A model generated the notes under the pieces. The model was not told the DNA's origin. It saw only the letters and a list, made by a program, of their open reading frames with translations, and did no database searches. The translations under genes and the position numbers were made by a program. 64,000 bases of DNA from Hermatobates lingyangjiaoensis (lineage: Eukaryota; Arthropoda; Insecta; Hemiptera; Hermatobatidae): positions 434,001 through 498,000 of the forward strand of contig JAPFBL010000368.1 in the NCBI GenBank assembly GCA_026182355.1, read 5' to 3'. Positions 1 through 11,002 of the stretch are shown here, piece by piece (positions within the stretch are counted from its first letter, which is position 1; every line of letters starts with the position of its first letter).

Positions 1-515
1 AATCCACCATAGCATGGAAACTATTCAGAAATTGTATGTTTGATAGGCATTGATTTTTACATGTAAGAATTATATTCTTTTGCATCTCATATTATTAAAT
101 TATTTAAAAATGTTTCATTAAATTTCTAAACATCAATTTTATTTCAGTGGATTCACTCGAAAACTTTCCAGTTCAATGTAAACAATATAAATAAATTTAA
201 ACAAATACGGCAAGTATAGTGACACGAATATATAGGACTATATGAACTCAGTGCTTCCAACTACCAATCACTGTCACCAACTACTAATAAATTGTCAAAA
301 TTTCCTTTCATTCAAATCATTCAACTTTGAACAGGATAGAATAAGAAACATTAAAACTTTCAGTACTTTTGATATATAAAGTGCATTAAAACTTCGATCG
401 GTCGGTGGACGCTTTCACGTCTCACCTGCTGCGTTTTTTCTTCCTTTTCTACATTTCCTTTCCTGAAGATGACAAGAAATCCGAAAAGATCGTGCTATTA
501 TTACTAAGGTTTGAA
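1..515 (+). repeat. Dispersed terminal-type repeat, copy 1 (uninterrupted)
   Basis: This segment matches 41745-43160 by eye from its first bases through the block containing GACGCTTTCACGTCTCA and CTTTCCTGAAGAT. The other copy is split by a mariner element, so this copy shows the uninterrupted site. Near its right end (463-486) it carries CTGAAGA, a spacer and GAAA, the arrangement seen in the ribozyme-like segments elsewhere in the window. The hairpin between the two boxes is poor here. No reading frame was found. It is most likely a fragment of a Penelope-like terminal segment, but no coding relic adjoins it. Confidence 0.6.
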
Positions 516-1004
516 TTTTATAATCTTTAAAAATTTATTGAAGGTTCCTTACTTAAAATCAAATAACTACTAGACACCAAAAGTTATTTATTTACTGATG
601 AATGTAATTCTTTCATTAGATTTTATACTCATAAAATACTTAGTAAAGTTTCTACTCAAGAGCAGGCAGTCCAGGAGCAGTAATGGAGTCAAGAAATTCA
701 GTTGGATAATGAACTGCTTCCTCATAACTAATCACTCTCTTTCTTGACCTACAAGTTCTTTCATCGGCTTGATATAGCGTAAGAACTTGTTTGTTGATTT
801 TTCCTGCCTGTTCATATTAAGGGTTAAGAATTGCTCATTTACAAAACTATTTATTCGTAATAGATAGTACATCCTCAACTCTGGGAAATACTTTTTCAAT
901 GATGTCAAATACGCAATATATTCATATGCTCCAATGAAATTAAAATCAACTAACAATACCTACTTGCTACACCTGTATATTATCAAAATAAACATGTCTG
1001 TGAA

Positions 1005-1300
1005 GTTAGCAAAATACGGCTTAAAGGTTCATAACTTCGCTTCTATGCTGAATTTTCAATCCATTCAGAGCCTATATTTTCAGTTAGAGATAAACAAATC
1101 CAATGTCAAAGTTTCAGCTCGCTATGCCTCACGGTGGCATAGTTTACTTGTGACAAAAGTTTTTGCGTTAAACATTCATAACTTCGTTCCTACGTTGAAT
1201 TTCCAATAAATTTAGTCTATATTTTAAGTTAGACATACAGACATCTACTGTCTAAGTTTCAGCTTGCTATGTCTTATGGTGACTGAGTTTACTGGCTTGT
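1005..1300. repeat. Two diverged tandem monomers of about 147 bp
   Basis: The block around CATAACTTCG at 1030-1039 recurs at 1177-1186, and the following text (TATATTTT.AGTTAGA, TAAGTTTCAGC, GCTATG) repeats in register. This gives two copies with a period of 147 bp and substantial divergence. It looks like a remnant of satellite-type or internally duplicated repeat DNA. No protein is supported, although part of it is open in one frame. Confidence 0.65.
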
Positions 1301-1511
1301 ATCTCTCACTAAAGATTTCAAATTGAATTACAAGTCAAAATTTTGTATTTAATGAAAAAAAAAATATTTTCAGTTGTTTTAAAAATTTGAAGATATTTTT
1401 CGTTTATTACTTTTGTAGACTGAAAGATAATTTAAAAATTTCAAGACTCTAGAATTAGTAGTATGACACCAAACTTAACTGATACGTGTTTTTAACAAGT
1501 TTCTCATTTTT

Positions 1512-1912
1512 TCTAAATAACACTCTCGTTATTTCGTCTAAACAATAAAGTATATCTCCTATAGTCGACATGCTTAGCATGATCAACATTTATCTTCAGG
1601 ACGTGAATGATTTCTTGGCTGAATTTTCTAGTTTGTTATATGTATATGTAAAGAGAAGACAAAGGGGGTTCTTTTTCTTCAGGTTTAAGATAAGCTGGTC
1701 GTTAATCCTGTAGGATGAGTGTCCTCACGGTCTGTTACTTACCTGTATGTGTTTCGGGATGCCCTTGATGTGAATTAAAGACCTTGAAGAAAACAAACCA
1801 GGAAATTTACCCTAGAAGTGATTCACATCCTGAAGAAAAATGTTGATCAGTTGAAACATGTCAACTGTAGGAGATATACTAAAGTGTAAACGAAATAACG
1901 TGTGTGTTATTT
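1512..1912. repeat. Inverted repeat with CTGAAGA/GAAAC box
   Basis: Arms at about 1512-1620 and 1808-1912 are reverse complements with scattered changes (for example AGTATATCTCCTA against TAGGAGATATACT). They flank about 190 bp of unique sequence. The right arm has CTGAAGA at 1830-1836 and GAAAC at 1853-1857. The left arm has the first box but has lost the second. This is the typical inverted-pair layout of the ribozyme-like segments in this window. Confidence 0.6.
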
Positions 1913-2802
1913 AGAGAAATTAACATTCTTGTTCAGAAACAGGCATCAGCTAAGTTTGGAGTCATTTTCAATAATTTGTATACATATAGAATTTTATTAC
2001 ATACGAATATTTTACCGCCTTATACAGCTTATCTAACACCTGTACAATTCATCAATCCAGATAAAGGTTACATGAAAGGTGTTTTAATCATTAACATTGC
2101 ACGTCATTGATGACTAGCTGGTTTCCACCATGTATTCGTTTTTCTCAACATTTGCTCCTTAATGGATCTTTTTGCTAGATGGAGCTAAAAGAAGGTCTGT
2201 TTTTTCTTCTCCTAGTCAATCTATTTGCTAATTCATCCCCTTGTCCTCTACTGTTCTCCAACACAAGACAGTATTAATTTCTAATCCGTGTTCAGTTCTC
2301 GCAGAAGATTTATAAACATATATAAGATATATAGATTGCCATCTGATCTGTGATAGGGCATTGAAAATGTGTAAGATTTATGAAACTTTATTTTTAAATC
2401 TGAAGAATTAACAGAAAACAATTTATTTTATTATTAATGATAACTGTATCTTAAACATTGCTATCAGTTTTTCCTTTAAAAATAAGCAATATCTCTTAGA
2501 ATTATAGTTCTCTGTTGTGATTATATAGGGAAAGAAACATTAACTCTCGATATAACAGATTTTATCCAATATCGACGCGTTACAATCACTGGTATGAATG
2601 AATGGTATGAATCACTGGTATGAATTCGATCACGAACTCAATGAATACGTTCGTGTTCATCCTCAGGTTACATCTACAATATAAAAATGTGAAATTCAAT
2701 AGGAAAACAACCAAAATATAAAATAACAATAAAAAGAAGATATTGGGATAAATGGATATTATAAAGTCTCCATAAAAAAAAGTATTTTTATTCAAACTAT
2801 GC

Positions 2803-2830
2803 GTTTCAAACACTTCGTGTTTATCGTCAG
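2803..2830 (-). ncRNA. Hammerhead-like core, AACAC/GTGTT stem
   Basis: Read on the minus strand this is CTGACGA, then TA, then AACAC-GAA-GTGTT, then T, then GAAAC. The two outer boxes match the invariant hammerhead residues and the middle forms a perfect 5-bp hairpin. Stems I and III and the cleavage site were not assigned. One or two extra unpaired bases beside the stem depart from the strict consensus, so catalysis is unproven. Confidence 0.45.
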
Positions 2831-2932
2831 GTAAACTTCTAAAATACAAATTAATATTAAAAGTTACTAAAATAAACCAATTACAAATACAAAAACCAGT
2901 TACAATTTGTATTTTATATTGTAGACGTTTAC

Positions 2933-2960
2933 CTGATGATGTACACGAAGCATTTGAAAC
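2933..2960 (+). ncRNA. Hammerhead-like core, decayed stem
   Basis: CTGATGA at 2933-2939 and GAAAC at 2956-2960 enclose GTACACGAAGCATTT. This is the same hairpin as the minus-strand partner at 2803-2830, but two substitutions weaken the pairing. Confidence 0.35.
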
Positions 2961-3119
2961 TCGATGTTTGAATGAAAAACTTCTTTTGTGTGGAGACTTT
3001 GCATTATCGTTTTACCCCAGTATGAGTAAATACCAAACAATTACGGATTGCACAGCTAATACGTTAAACTAATAAGGGTTAATACCTACTCAAGTCTAGA
3101 GATGAAGAGTGTTCAAGTT

Positions 3120-3300
3120 AGGTTTGTGTTAGTTTATCAACGTTCAAAGCACAATAAGAAACCAGTAGAAAGACAAATATCCTTCAACCTTAACAATCGG
3201 TCTTCGTCAGAGTCAAATCTCAAAGAATATCGCCTGTTACGATTGAGAGATCTTAGTCTTTTTTCTTATTTCTTACTGTAGTTTGGACGTAATTTTTTTT
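3120..3300. repeat. PLE-like terminal segment, ACCG..CGGT family, inverted pair
   Basis: On the minus strand, CTGACGAAGACCGATTG is followed by a decayed GAAG box (about 3184-3210). On the plus strand a worn partner (CGCCTGTTACGATTGAGAGATCTTAG) follows at about 3229. Flanking sequence CACAATAAGAA / TTCTTACTGTAGTTTGGACG matches copies at 23.9, 35.5, 43.5, 47.9 and 48.6 kb. Confidence 0.5.
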
Positions 3301-3696
3301 CACGTGTTTATAGTGAAATCTTAAGATATGTTTAACTTAATGTCTATATACGTTCATCGTATATGTTTATATATGTATCAGTTTATATTTTTGTTGTTTT
3401 TCTGTATTTGGTTTTACGTTTATATATTCTTTTTTTGTATGTTAGATGTAACTCTAAATGTTTGAAACACGTCGATGAAGGATTAAATCTTTTGTGTTGT
3501 GACTTAGTTTTCCTTACCCTATTCTAATCATGAGTAAATGCCACACAATAACTGCCTGCATTGTTTGTGGGTGCAGTGATAAGTTATCAATAAATATTTA
3601 TATGCAGTCATAACCCTCTATGAATTAGATGCATGATATTAAGCCTGAGCGCGACCGATCCGAATTCGGGCTGGGTCGGGCTCAAAATGTCGATTA

Positions 3697-4384
3697 CAGT
3701 AATCCCTCGCTTTTCGCGTATAATGGGGACCGAAGACACCCGCAAAAACCAAAAATCTGCGAATAATGGACGCGCCTTTATAAAATCCCTAAAGCTCAAA
3801 CAACGACCTTTCCAACAGAGAGTGAATCCTCACCTTACTGAATACTGTACTGCGTTTAAATAAAAATGAAAAAGAAAAAGAAAAAATAAGAAATAATTCT
3901 GAACAAAGACTAATGTGTAGTGCGTAGATTAACATGGGCGTGGGTGGCGTGGTAAACTGGAAGTTGGGCGATATGAATTAGCCAATCATAATAAAGGAAA
4001 CATCTTTGGTTACTTTTTTGTTAATTTCAACTTCTATTTTTTGATATTTTTATTATTCTCTTGTTACAACGGATTAAGTTTTAATATTTTTCATTAATTT
4101 TTAGCCTTTATTGAATATTTTTTAATAGCTTTTATTAGCCTTTAATTTAATACTGTAGAATATATTTTGACCCAGCAAGTCACTGGTTGTTTGATATATT
4201 TCTGGATCGTACAAGAAGAATCCTGTATATTTTCTTCTCTAATACTAACTACTGTACTTTTTCAATACGAGTTGTATATTTTAATTTTTTACTGAAATTA
4301 CAGTTGAATATTTTTTTTATAATTTTTAATTGAACATTTCAGGACCCCGCGAAAACTGAACCGCGAACTAGCGAGGGATTACTG
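3697..4384. mobile_element. pogo/Tigger-like MITE with TA duplication
   Basis: The element starts CAGTAATCCCTCGCTTTTCGCG and ends CGCGAACTAGCGAGGGATTACTG. These ends are inverted repeats of about 22 bp with a small mismatch block. Both ends are flanked by TA (3695-3696, 4385-4386), the target duplication of the Tc1/mariner/pogo superfamily. At 688 bp it is too short for a transposase, and no transposase motif is visible inside. It sits in GC-richer DNA carrying GGGTCGGGC-type motifs on both sides, which may be an older repeat split by the insertion. Confidence 0.8.
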
Positions 4385-5424
4385 TATTATGTTCGGGTCG
4401 GGTCGCATAGGGTCGGCCCGAGCTTCCGTTTTGCTGCCTTCTTTTTTAAAAAAAAATAAAAGTAAATGTAATATATAAATATATATTATTTATGTATATT
4501 ATTATTTATTATTATGTACACTAAAACGATATATATTATATATATATTAAAATAAGTAATATTTGTCATAAAAATTTTGAATAATTTCGATAAAACAGAT
4601 GACTCAGATTTGGTTGGCTGGTGGAGATATTTGAGTATATGGTAAACCCCAATATATACTCGGGTGCGAGCCCGAATATCTGCGGGTGCTATTCTGTAAG
4701 TACTTAACTCATTCAAAGAATCAATCCCTTTCTTCTTCTGTTGGTCTCATCGTCACTGACCATCAAAAGTAGCTTTGGTTTAAAATTCAAGTAGTAAAGT
4801 TTTAATAGGGCGCGCTTGAAAAGTTCTTGAGACTGGATTTGCTATGGTTGAAATTCTCATGTCTTTAATGGTCATCAGCCAACTGGTGAATAGCTCAATT
4901 AATTCTAAACGCAGATTTATTTTTTTTTTTTAAATATCCAAATGGCAACTAATCTCTTCCCTTTTTAAATGGTGTTCTATTTATATTAGCTTGATGGGTA
5001 TTTTATTACATTGTTGCCTGATATTCTTTAAAAGGAGATTCTATATTAATGTTGGTAGACTGCAGCTCCACTTTTTGCCAAAATATAGAAGTTAACGGGG
5101 TTGAAGTGATAAGGCACCCCTTACTTATGTAGACTAGTACGACCCATGCCAAAACCTTATCTCCTACCGTAGATGCTGACATCATCAAATATAAATTCAG
5201 AGGATATTAATAATATTAAAACCGACAAAATCTTAAAATATTACTTCTTCATAATCTCTATCTTTACAGTAACTAACTAAACAAACTAATACATTCATTA
5301 ACAAAGGAAAATCCTTCTTTCAATGTATTAGTACAATAATTATATTAAACACTATGATTATATAAGATACGAGAGTAGTGACAGCCTATAACTCAAAACC
5401 AAAAATAAGTTGATCTTCTTAGTA

Positions 5425-5448
5425 GTGTGTGTGTGTGTGTGTGTGTGT
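5425..5448. repeat. GT microsatellite
   Basis: An uninterrupted run of GT dinucleotides. Confidence 0.95.
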
Positions 5449-5549
5449 TGTTTGAAACACACTAACTCAAATTTTCGGAAAATCTACCTTCCTTTCTCTT
5501 TTCTCCTGGAGATCGTTTTTCCAAAAACTTGAGTCACCAAGTGTGTTAC

Positions 5550-5694
5550 TCATCTTCAGTTTTAAACTTGTGTATGAACAGTTCGGACCCTCTTTCTGAT
5601 TTTATATATATATATATATATATATAATCATATTTTCTTGAAAATAGATAAGAGGGTCCGAACTGTTCATACACAAGTTTTAAAACTGAAGATG
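5550..5694. repeat. Inverted repeat around an AT microsatellite
   Basis: CATCTTCAGTTTTAAACTTG...AGTTCGGACCCTCTT (5551-5597) is mirrored by AAGAGGGTCCGAACTG...AAGATG (5650-5694). An (AT)n run of about 24 bp and a few more bases lie between. The outer ends carry CTGAAGA in opposite orientations. It belongs to the foldback-type terminal segments. Confidence 0.7.
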
Positions 5695-5843
5695 TTAGCA
5701 CGACTACAACATAAATATATTATATATGTATACTATCAGTATATAATCATGATTTGTTTTCATTGCACCCACATATTATATATGATTTAATTTTCTTTGA
5801 GAGTTGAGGTACCAATGAATTATTAAACTAGTCCTTTTGCGAC

Positions 5844-6161
5844 GTTTCGACATATATTTTGTCATCTTCAAGGATGCTACTAACATTGATTGTTTTGCAA
5901 TTAAAGCACTACTATTAACTACTATTTCGTAATTTATTACATTTTAATATGCACAGTATACACAGAGGAATTCATTGATAAATCAGTTATTTCGATCATG
6001 GATTTTTTTTAATCACATTGACATAAGGATATTGTTAAATTATTCTATGTGCTCTTAGAATTCTAAAGCAATTCTATTCTAAAGCATGAAAATTATTAAT
6101 AACAATACCTTATGTTCAATGAATAAAAAAAATCCATAGTCGATAAACTTAAACTGATTTA
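5844..6161. repeat. PLE-like segment plus inverted repeat
   Basis: Minus strand at 5844-5871: TTGAAGA (first base changed from C), a GACA/TGTC hairpin, then GAAAC followed by GTCGC. To its right, 5978-6040 and 6088-6161 form an imperfect inverted repeat around ATGGATTTTTTTTAAT and TGACATAAGGATATTG. No coding sequence is seen. Confidence 0.5.
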
Positions 6162-6239
6162 TCAGATAATTTCCTTCTATTATTGAAATCCACAGACTAT
6201 TTTTTTTTTGTAAAATAGTCTCTAATGTAATACTTAGTT

Positions 6240-6355
6240 TCAAAATTTTATACTTCTGCCTATGAAAAAGGTTTTAAATAAAAACCGAAATGTTGGCAAT
6301 GAGAGTTAAATTTGCATCCGAAGAACTGACCGAGTCCTGATAAACTTTAATATTG
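6240..6355 (+). repeat. Terminal segment, GGTTTT..AAACC family, partial
   Basis: CCTATGAAAAAGGTTTTAAAT followed by AAAAACCGAAATGTTGGCAATGAGAGTT matches the arms of the inverted repeat at 44139-44431. The stem is kept, but the CTGAnGA box is altered to CTATGAA. Confidence 0.55.
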
Positions 6356-6359
6356 TTTC

Positions 6360-7400
6360 TATTCCACGGACGATACTTTTATCCATATCTATTTTAAACA
6401 TCTAGTGAAATTTTTTTTTTTAAAATTGCATACTTATTCCATAAAAAAGTTTTAAATGAAATAAAAACGTATAAAATGACAAAGATTTATTTTTTTTCTA
6501 CGAAAAAAGTTTTGAATAATGTAGAAACGTTTGCTTTAAAAGCATAATTTGAAATGGGAAACTACCAATTCTTGATAAATTTGGATACATTATGTTGAAA
6601 CATTAAATTAAGGGCTAGTCCATAATTATTTATAGAGTACTTAATCTGGTCTAAAATCACAAATCTGTAGTAATTTATACTGACAAGGGAAAATGATAAA
6701 TTAAAGCAATCAATAAACTTAGAATGTATTAAAGAAAATGTAACAGTGTTTAATTACTGGCAACACATAAATGAAAATATGAAACGTAATTTGTTGTTTC
6801 AATAACTCAAAAAGTGATATTTGTTCTGTAAAATAAATATTTATGATGTTGAGCAAATCATCAAAGAAAAATTCAAAAAATATTTGTAATTGTTTAAAGT
6901 ACAAAGTAAACATTGAGTCAAATAACTCGGTAATTTTATTAATAAATAATAAATTTCTTTTCAAGAAAATAATTCGATAAAGAGAACTATAATTATATAT
7001 TGATTGCCTATATTTCTTATATATATTATAAATTAACTTACTATTTATTTAATATTTAGATTGAAATACTAAATTATTGTAGAATAACTTGTTATATTTA
7101 CAGGAAATATATTAATAATGATTTTAAAAGTAGGAATGTATTTAAAGAATTCTCAACAGTTGTTCGTTATACGTCTGAAAGAAAGGAATATGTAATGTAC
7201 AAGAAGTAAATCCTACCCTCTCTTGTATTCAGATTATCTCAATTGTCCTAAGAATAAAACTTGGAAATATATGCATCACATTTTTTAACGAACTAGTCTC
7301 AATGAAACAACATAGAACAGTCATACTGAAACTGTTTTAGATATACTGTCTTGAGTATTATTATGAGCATAAAACATAACTTCTAATATTAACATTCTTT
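6360..7400. other. AT-rich interval, nothing recognised
   Basis: Very AT-rich, with a weak inverted repeat around the poly-T runs at 6180-6260 and 6400-6500. No splice-flanked open frame and no transposon ends were found. Confidence 0.5.
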
Positions 7401-7408
7401 ATTTTTTT

Positions 7409-7790
7409 TATGCTTTCCTCACGGGTAGTAACCCTACCATGAGGGAGTTTATTTTCGTTAACCTGTTCCCATTTGATTACAGGTCATCTCATTCAGTGTT
7501 ATTGAACTGCATATATGTCAGTTCATTCATCAATTGGTAGGTTGTTTATAAAACCAAAGAAGTCTTTGTTGTACTTAGTGATTAGGTTTTCTTTCTTTTC
7601 TGGCCACGTTCCTCCTTGTAGGATGATATTTTTTATTAGTTTTTGTCTATAATTATTCATGTTTGAACAGCTAAATACAATGTGCTGAAAGGTCTGCTCT
7701 CCTTCATTGCAGGGACAGTAGGGCGAATCGACATGCTTGAATCAGTACAAATATAACCTATTTCTACCGTGTCCCGTCAGAATCATTGTT
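7409..7790 (-). pseudogene. 3' end of a Jockey-like LINE ORF2 with 3' UTR
   Basis: Read on the minus strand from 7790, the frame gives MILTGHGRNRLYLY, a stop, then FKHVDSPYCPCNEGEQTFQH, IVFSCSNMN and onward to a stop at 7525-7523. The pattern T-G-H-G..YL..F......C.C...EQT..H..F.C is the C-terminal zinc-knuckle segment of non-LTR retrotransposon polyproteins after the reverse transcriptase (family knowledge). One internal TGA, where CGA is expected, breaks the frame. Everything upstream, including the reverse transcriptase, is missing, as is usual for 5'-truncated LINE insertions. About 115 bp of 3' UTR follows, ending near GTAGGGTTACTACCCGTGAGGA. It is a dead fragment. The exact clade is uncertain. 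Confidence 0.75.
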
Positions 7791-8091
7791 GTCTAATATT
7801 CTTTATGTATCACAAATTACTATAATAATACTAAACAATATAATTCAATTTATCTTTATTCAGCTATATTTCATTATTTTTCGTTTCATACTATATATAC
7901 TTTTGGCTGTACTTTTGCATACCTCTTCAAACAACAATAATTTCAAGTATTCCTGTCATTAAAGTTTACCAATTTTATTATTTTAAAATAAACTTTATTT
8001 TATAATTACTTTAAATTATTGGTTATAAATTATGTTCTACATTTGTATAGATAATCAATATTAAATATCAAAGTAATTTCGGTTGAAATTC

Positions 8092-8237
8092 TTTAAAAAA
8101 ATAATTATAGTTCATGAAGAATAAACATTAAAAAAATAGCCTTTATTTTATTATAATACATTCTTTAACAAAAAATAATTATAGTTCATGAAGTATAAAC
8201 ATTAAAAAAATAGCATTTATTTTATTATAATACATGA
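8092..8237. repeat. Tandem duplication, period 74 bp
   Basis: ATAATTATAGTTCATGAAG at 8101 recurs at 8175, and the following AATAGC.TTTATTTTATTATAATACAT is nearly identical. There are two copies with very few differences, so the duplication is recent. Confidence 0.85.
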
Positions 8238-8365
8238 TAGTTAGCAATGATCAAGAATATGATTGTCTTATTATTCCGTAATAATTGTACTAAAGGTGGT
8301 TTGAGGTGGTTAGAGGTGGTTACTAAATGTATTTAATACTAAAAGCACACACTACAGTCTCTAAT

Positions 8366-8386
8366 TTTCGGTTGAACCGTCTTCAG
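8366..8386 (-). ncRNA. Hammerhead-like core, GGT/ACC triloop stem
   Basis: Minus strand: CTGAAGA, C, GGT-TCA-ACC, GAAA, followed by ATTAGAGAC. The invariant boxes are present with a short 3-bp stem and triloop. Catalysis is unproven. Confidence 0.4.
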
Positions 8387-8487
8387 GAGAGATAAGAGAG
8401 GGAAACCAAGCACATTGGTACAGAGACGGTTAGAAACCAGTACTCCTGTACTGTACCAGTGCGCTTGGTTTCCCTCTCTTTTCTCTC

Positions 8488-8508
8488 CTGAAGACGGTTC
8501 AACCGAAA
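8488..8508 (+). ncRNA. Hammerhead-like core, GGT/ACC triloop stem
   Basis: This is the mirror partner of 8366-8386, with the same boxes and stem. The two copies would pair with each other over their full arms if transcribed together. Confidence 0.4.
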
Positions 8509-8656
8509 ATTAGAGACTGTAAGTGTGTGCTTTTAATTTTTCTATGTTTCTTTATGTACATTGAACTGTATTTGTCCATTTCAGATCGTATTTTAATCGA
8601 AAAAGTATTTAATACCTAAAGGTGTATATGTATTATTGATAATAATGAATACTGAC

Positions 8657-8783
8657 TGCATGGTGTACACTTGGACGGGTCTATGGCCTCCGGTGGAGGA
8701 GGGTTCTGTTCATTAGATTGACTGCCAATCAGTCCAGCGATCCAGTCGATGATCGATATCCTGTTCAACTCAAAGGGGTTCTC
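8657..8783 (-). CDS. Exon of a secreted trypsin-like serine protease (linker before the catalytic domain)
   Basis: On the minus strand an acceptor (TTGTTTCAG, then GAG) opens a 127-nt exon in a single open frame. It starts ENPFELNRISIIDWIAGLIG, continues through SQSNEQNPPPPEAIDPSK and ends CTPC. A possible donor (GTCAGT) follows after the first base of the next codon. The composition is much more gene-like than the surrounding DNA. In arthropod trypsin-like enzymes a Pro-rich linker ending C-x-x-C-x-C-G commonly precedes the activation site RIVGG (family knowledge). Here the second Cys would be followed by T/S-C-G from the next exon. No catalytic exon is visible between 1 and 8656, so His/Asp/Ser cannot be checked. 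The start phase (0) matches the end phase of the signal-peptide exon at 49271. The donor is weak (C at +3) and the family call is an inference. Confidence 0.5.
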
Positions 8784-8882
8784 CTGAAACAAATATCCTT
8801 TCTAAGTACTTGACTAAGAAATAAACCGCTCACACTGATCTGATAAAGTAAATTTAACGTCAGGAATAAGGGATTAGGGCAG

Positions 8883-8960
8883 TGGTTCTTAAGCTTGTTT
8901 TACTCATGAAACTCTTTTTCCTTCGTTTTTTTCTTGGTTGACCCCCTCATAACTATTGAT
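8883..8960 (+). mobile_element. hAT-like terminus (one end only)
   Basis: CAGTGGTTCTTAAGCTTG followed by AAACTC..TTGGTTGACCCCC resembles the ends of hAT MITEs such as the one at 59662. No matching opposite end or 8-bp duplication was found, so the element is incomplete or the call is wrong. Confidence 0.3.
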
Positions 8961-8999
8961 CATAAAACAATATTCTATTTATCAGTAATATAAAATTTT

Positions 9000-10790
9000 G
9001 AGGCTTTAATAAACAACAATAGTATATAATTAAGCTATTTTTAAAGATACAGGAAACTATATTAATGTAAATAAAGTGTTTTACAATAATTATAATAGTA
9101 ATAATGAAAATTAGTAATAATAGTCGAAATGATAGTGATAATTCTTGACCAATGTCTTGTATTAAAATGTTACAATGTTTATTTGTTAATGTAGAATGAA
9201 TCTGCTCTTTTGTACACTACAAACACCTGATGTAGCCTCGTTCCCGTTCATTGAATTCTTTTCATCCTCTAGTCAAAAATCATTTAAATTTTAACAATTT
9301 ATTGCGTAATTAAACTGTTACATAACTGATTTCAGTCAGTTTTGACTTCATAAAAGTGAAGTATAGTAATTATGATGATATTTTAAAGCTAACAGTCGTT
9401 TTGAGATACACAGAGTCCTTTTTTTTTTGTGGTAGTCGTAATGAAATCAATGAGAATTATTGCAACTTGAAAAGTCAACACAAAAACCAAGTACTTACGT
9501 ATTTGAACTTAGAATGTAAGTATGCTATGTTGGGAAGGCTACAACTTAACCGTTAAGCTAATTAGTGTTTTCTATTATACCCAACCAATTCATTATTCCT
9601 CATTACAAAATAAAAAGGCTATAACAATCATATAAAAACACAAAGAGTTTTAACAAAAACCTCTATAATGAAAAAAAAATTACGGCTTTGGTGGAAGAAA
9701 ATTTTCTCATGGAATATAAATCATCTCTGTAAACTGCAACTCACTTATTATTCACGCTATTTTAAAATGGTTGAAATATCTTGGGTAAACATAGCTGCTA
9801 GAAAACATGCATTATAATTTAAAGAATTAAGTCTGTTTACTTTATGCATGTTAGCTTTACCAAAGGTAAAGTAGCATTATGGAAATTAAACCAATTATGG
9901 AATAAATGCTTTGTTCATCTCTCTTCTCTCTCACTCACAATGTCTCACTTTCTCTGTACATCTCTATCGCTCTTGAATATTTCTGAATACTCTTCACTAC
10001 CTTTCAAAGTATATATTACAGTAAAACGATTGTTAACACAAATATAAACTGAAAAAGCCTTTATTTTGTGCCTGAATTTGTATGGGAAAGAAGCAGTTAT
10101 TCATCCTACTGTGTTTAACTCAGTGCTGCTAACCTTTATGTAGCTTAGCAGACTTTTTTTTATGTAAAACATCAAGGTTCCAATCAACAAAAAGTAAAAA
10201 TAGTTTATATTCAGCTTTCAAATGTAGAATATCTCAGCTCGATATCGATAATGTAGCAACAGGAGTAATTTAAAAAAAAAAATAGAAAATTGTTTGAGAG
10301 AAGAACAATTTCACCAGTGGTTACTTCTATAATAATATTTTTTATCTAAGATTTTATGTATAAATTAACTTAAAATTTGTGATCCCCTTTTGACTTTAAT
10401 ATTGAAAGAAACCTGTTGTGATATTCTAAATTACTTCAAAAGTTCAAAACATTATAAAATGAGTATTGCAACTACTGTTATAATTTTTACTGTTAAATAC
10501 GAGTATATTTAACAATATTTCACAGAAATGCGTGAAATAACAGTCAATGATCAAACCACAATATGAGATGGGAAAAAAAGACTAAAATCTTTCAGTTGGG
10601 TTTAGGATATGCTCCTGGGCTTAACCTCAATCGTTGATTATTCCTTTTATTTATTTTAGTCTCTTAGTGTATCTTTTGTTTACTTACTTATTTTTATTTT
10701 TGTTTAGGTTTTTTCACCTATGATGTGCTAATAGTTTTTGTTTTCATTCGTTATAATTTATTTTGCTTTTATTTCTTTATCTATCCTTGC
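9000..10790. other. AT-rich interval, nothing recognised
   Basis: No open frame with splice sites and no repeat boundaries. A worn PLE-type segment (GTGAAATAACAGTCAATGATC and AGACTAAAATCTTTCAGTTG) occupies about 10530-10615. Confidence 0.45.
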
Positions 10791-10799
10791 CTTCTCTCC

Positions 10800-10975
10800 C
10801 CCTGTAAGTTGGCTACACTGTTCTGTGCTTCTTCAAGACCACCGGCCAGTCGTTGTCTGCCTGCTGAGCGATTCGTTTCTATCTTCCTGATGACGAGGAC
10901 ATCGAAATATAGTAGTGAGTTTCTGTTTCATTTCTGATTGTTCTTTGTGTCAATATAGTTTGTGTAAATATATCC
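10800..10975 (+). repeat. PLE-like terminal segment, CGAGGACATCG family
   Basis: GC-richer text (GACCACCGGCCAGTCG...CTGCTGAGCG) leads into CTGATGA at 10887-10893 and GAAA at 10904-10907. AGTAGTGAGTTTCTGTTTCA and TGTTCTTTGTGTCAATATAG follow. The right half is almost identical to 47700-47815, and a minus copy lies at 17125-17215. The hairpin between the boxes is only about 2 bp, weaker than in other families. Confidence 0.55.
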
Positions 10976-11002
10976 TATACAAATAGAAACCAAACTGAAT
11001 AC

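Larger units (their letters stand above)
2586..3065. repeat. Inverted pair of PLE-like terminal segments (AACACGAAGTGTT family)
   Basis: Left (minus) and right (plus) segments diverge from about 2880. Each has a CTGAnGA box, a hairpin and GAAAC, then TTGTGTGGAGACTTT-type sequence and, on the right, ATGAGTAAATACCA..CAATTACGGATTGCAC. That last motif recurs as the outer end of this family at 3530, 13805, 14165, 15510, 19998, 35272, 40449 and 55706. A second partial copy of the box at 2660-2666 lies inside the left arm. No coding sequence is present. Confidence 0.6.
8345..8535. repeat. Inverted pair, GGT-TCA-ACC family, near-perfect arms
   Basis: Left arm AGCACACACTACAGTCTCTAA...GAGGGAAACCAAG and right arm CTTGGTTTCCCTCTC...TTAGAGACTGTAAGTGTGTGCT are reverse complements over about 75 bp, with a spacer of about 45 bp. 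Both arms hold a well-formed ribozyme-like core (8366-8386 and 8488-8508). Related segments lie at 24296-24460, 26865-26985 and 48480-48605. Confidence 0.7.

Noticed and set aside
5006..5188. 60-codon minus-strand open stretch (MMMSASTVGDKVLAWVV) faintly like a piggyBac transposase segment
   Set aside because: The resemblance rests on a few residues, and no element ends or neighbouring motifs support it.
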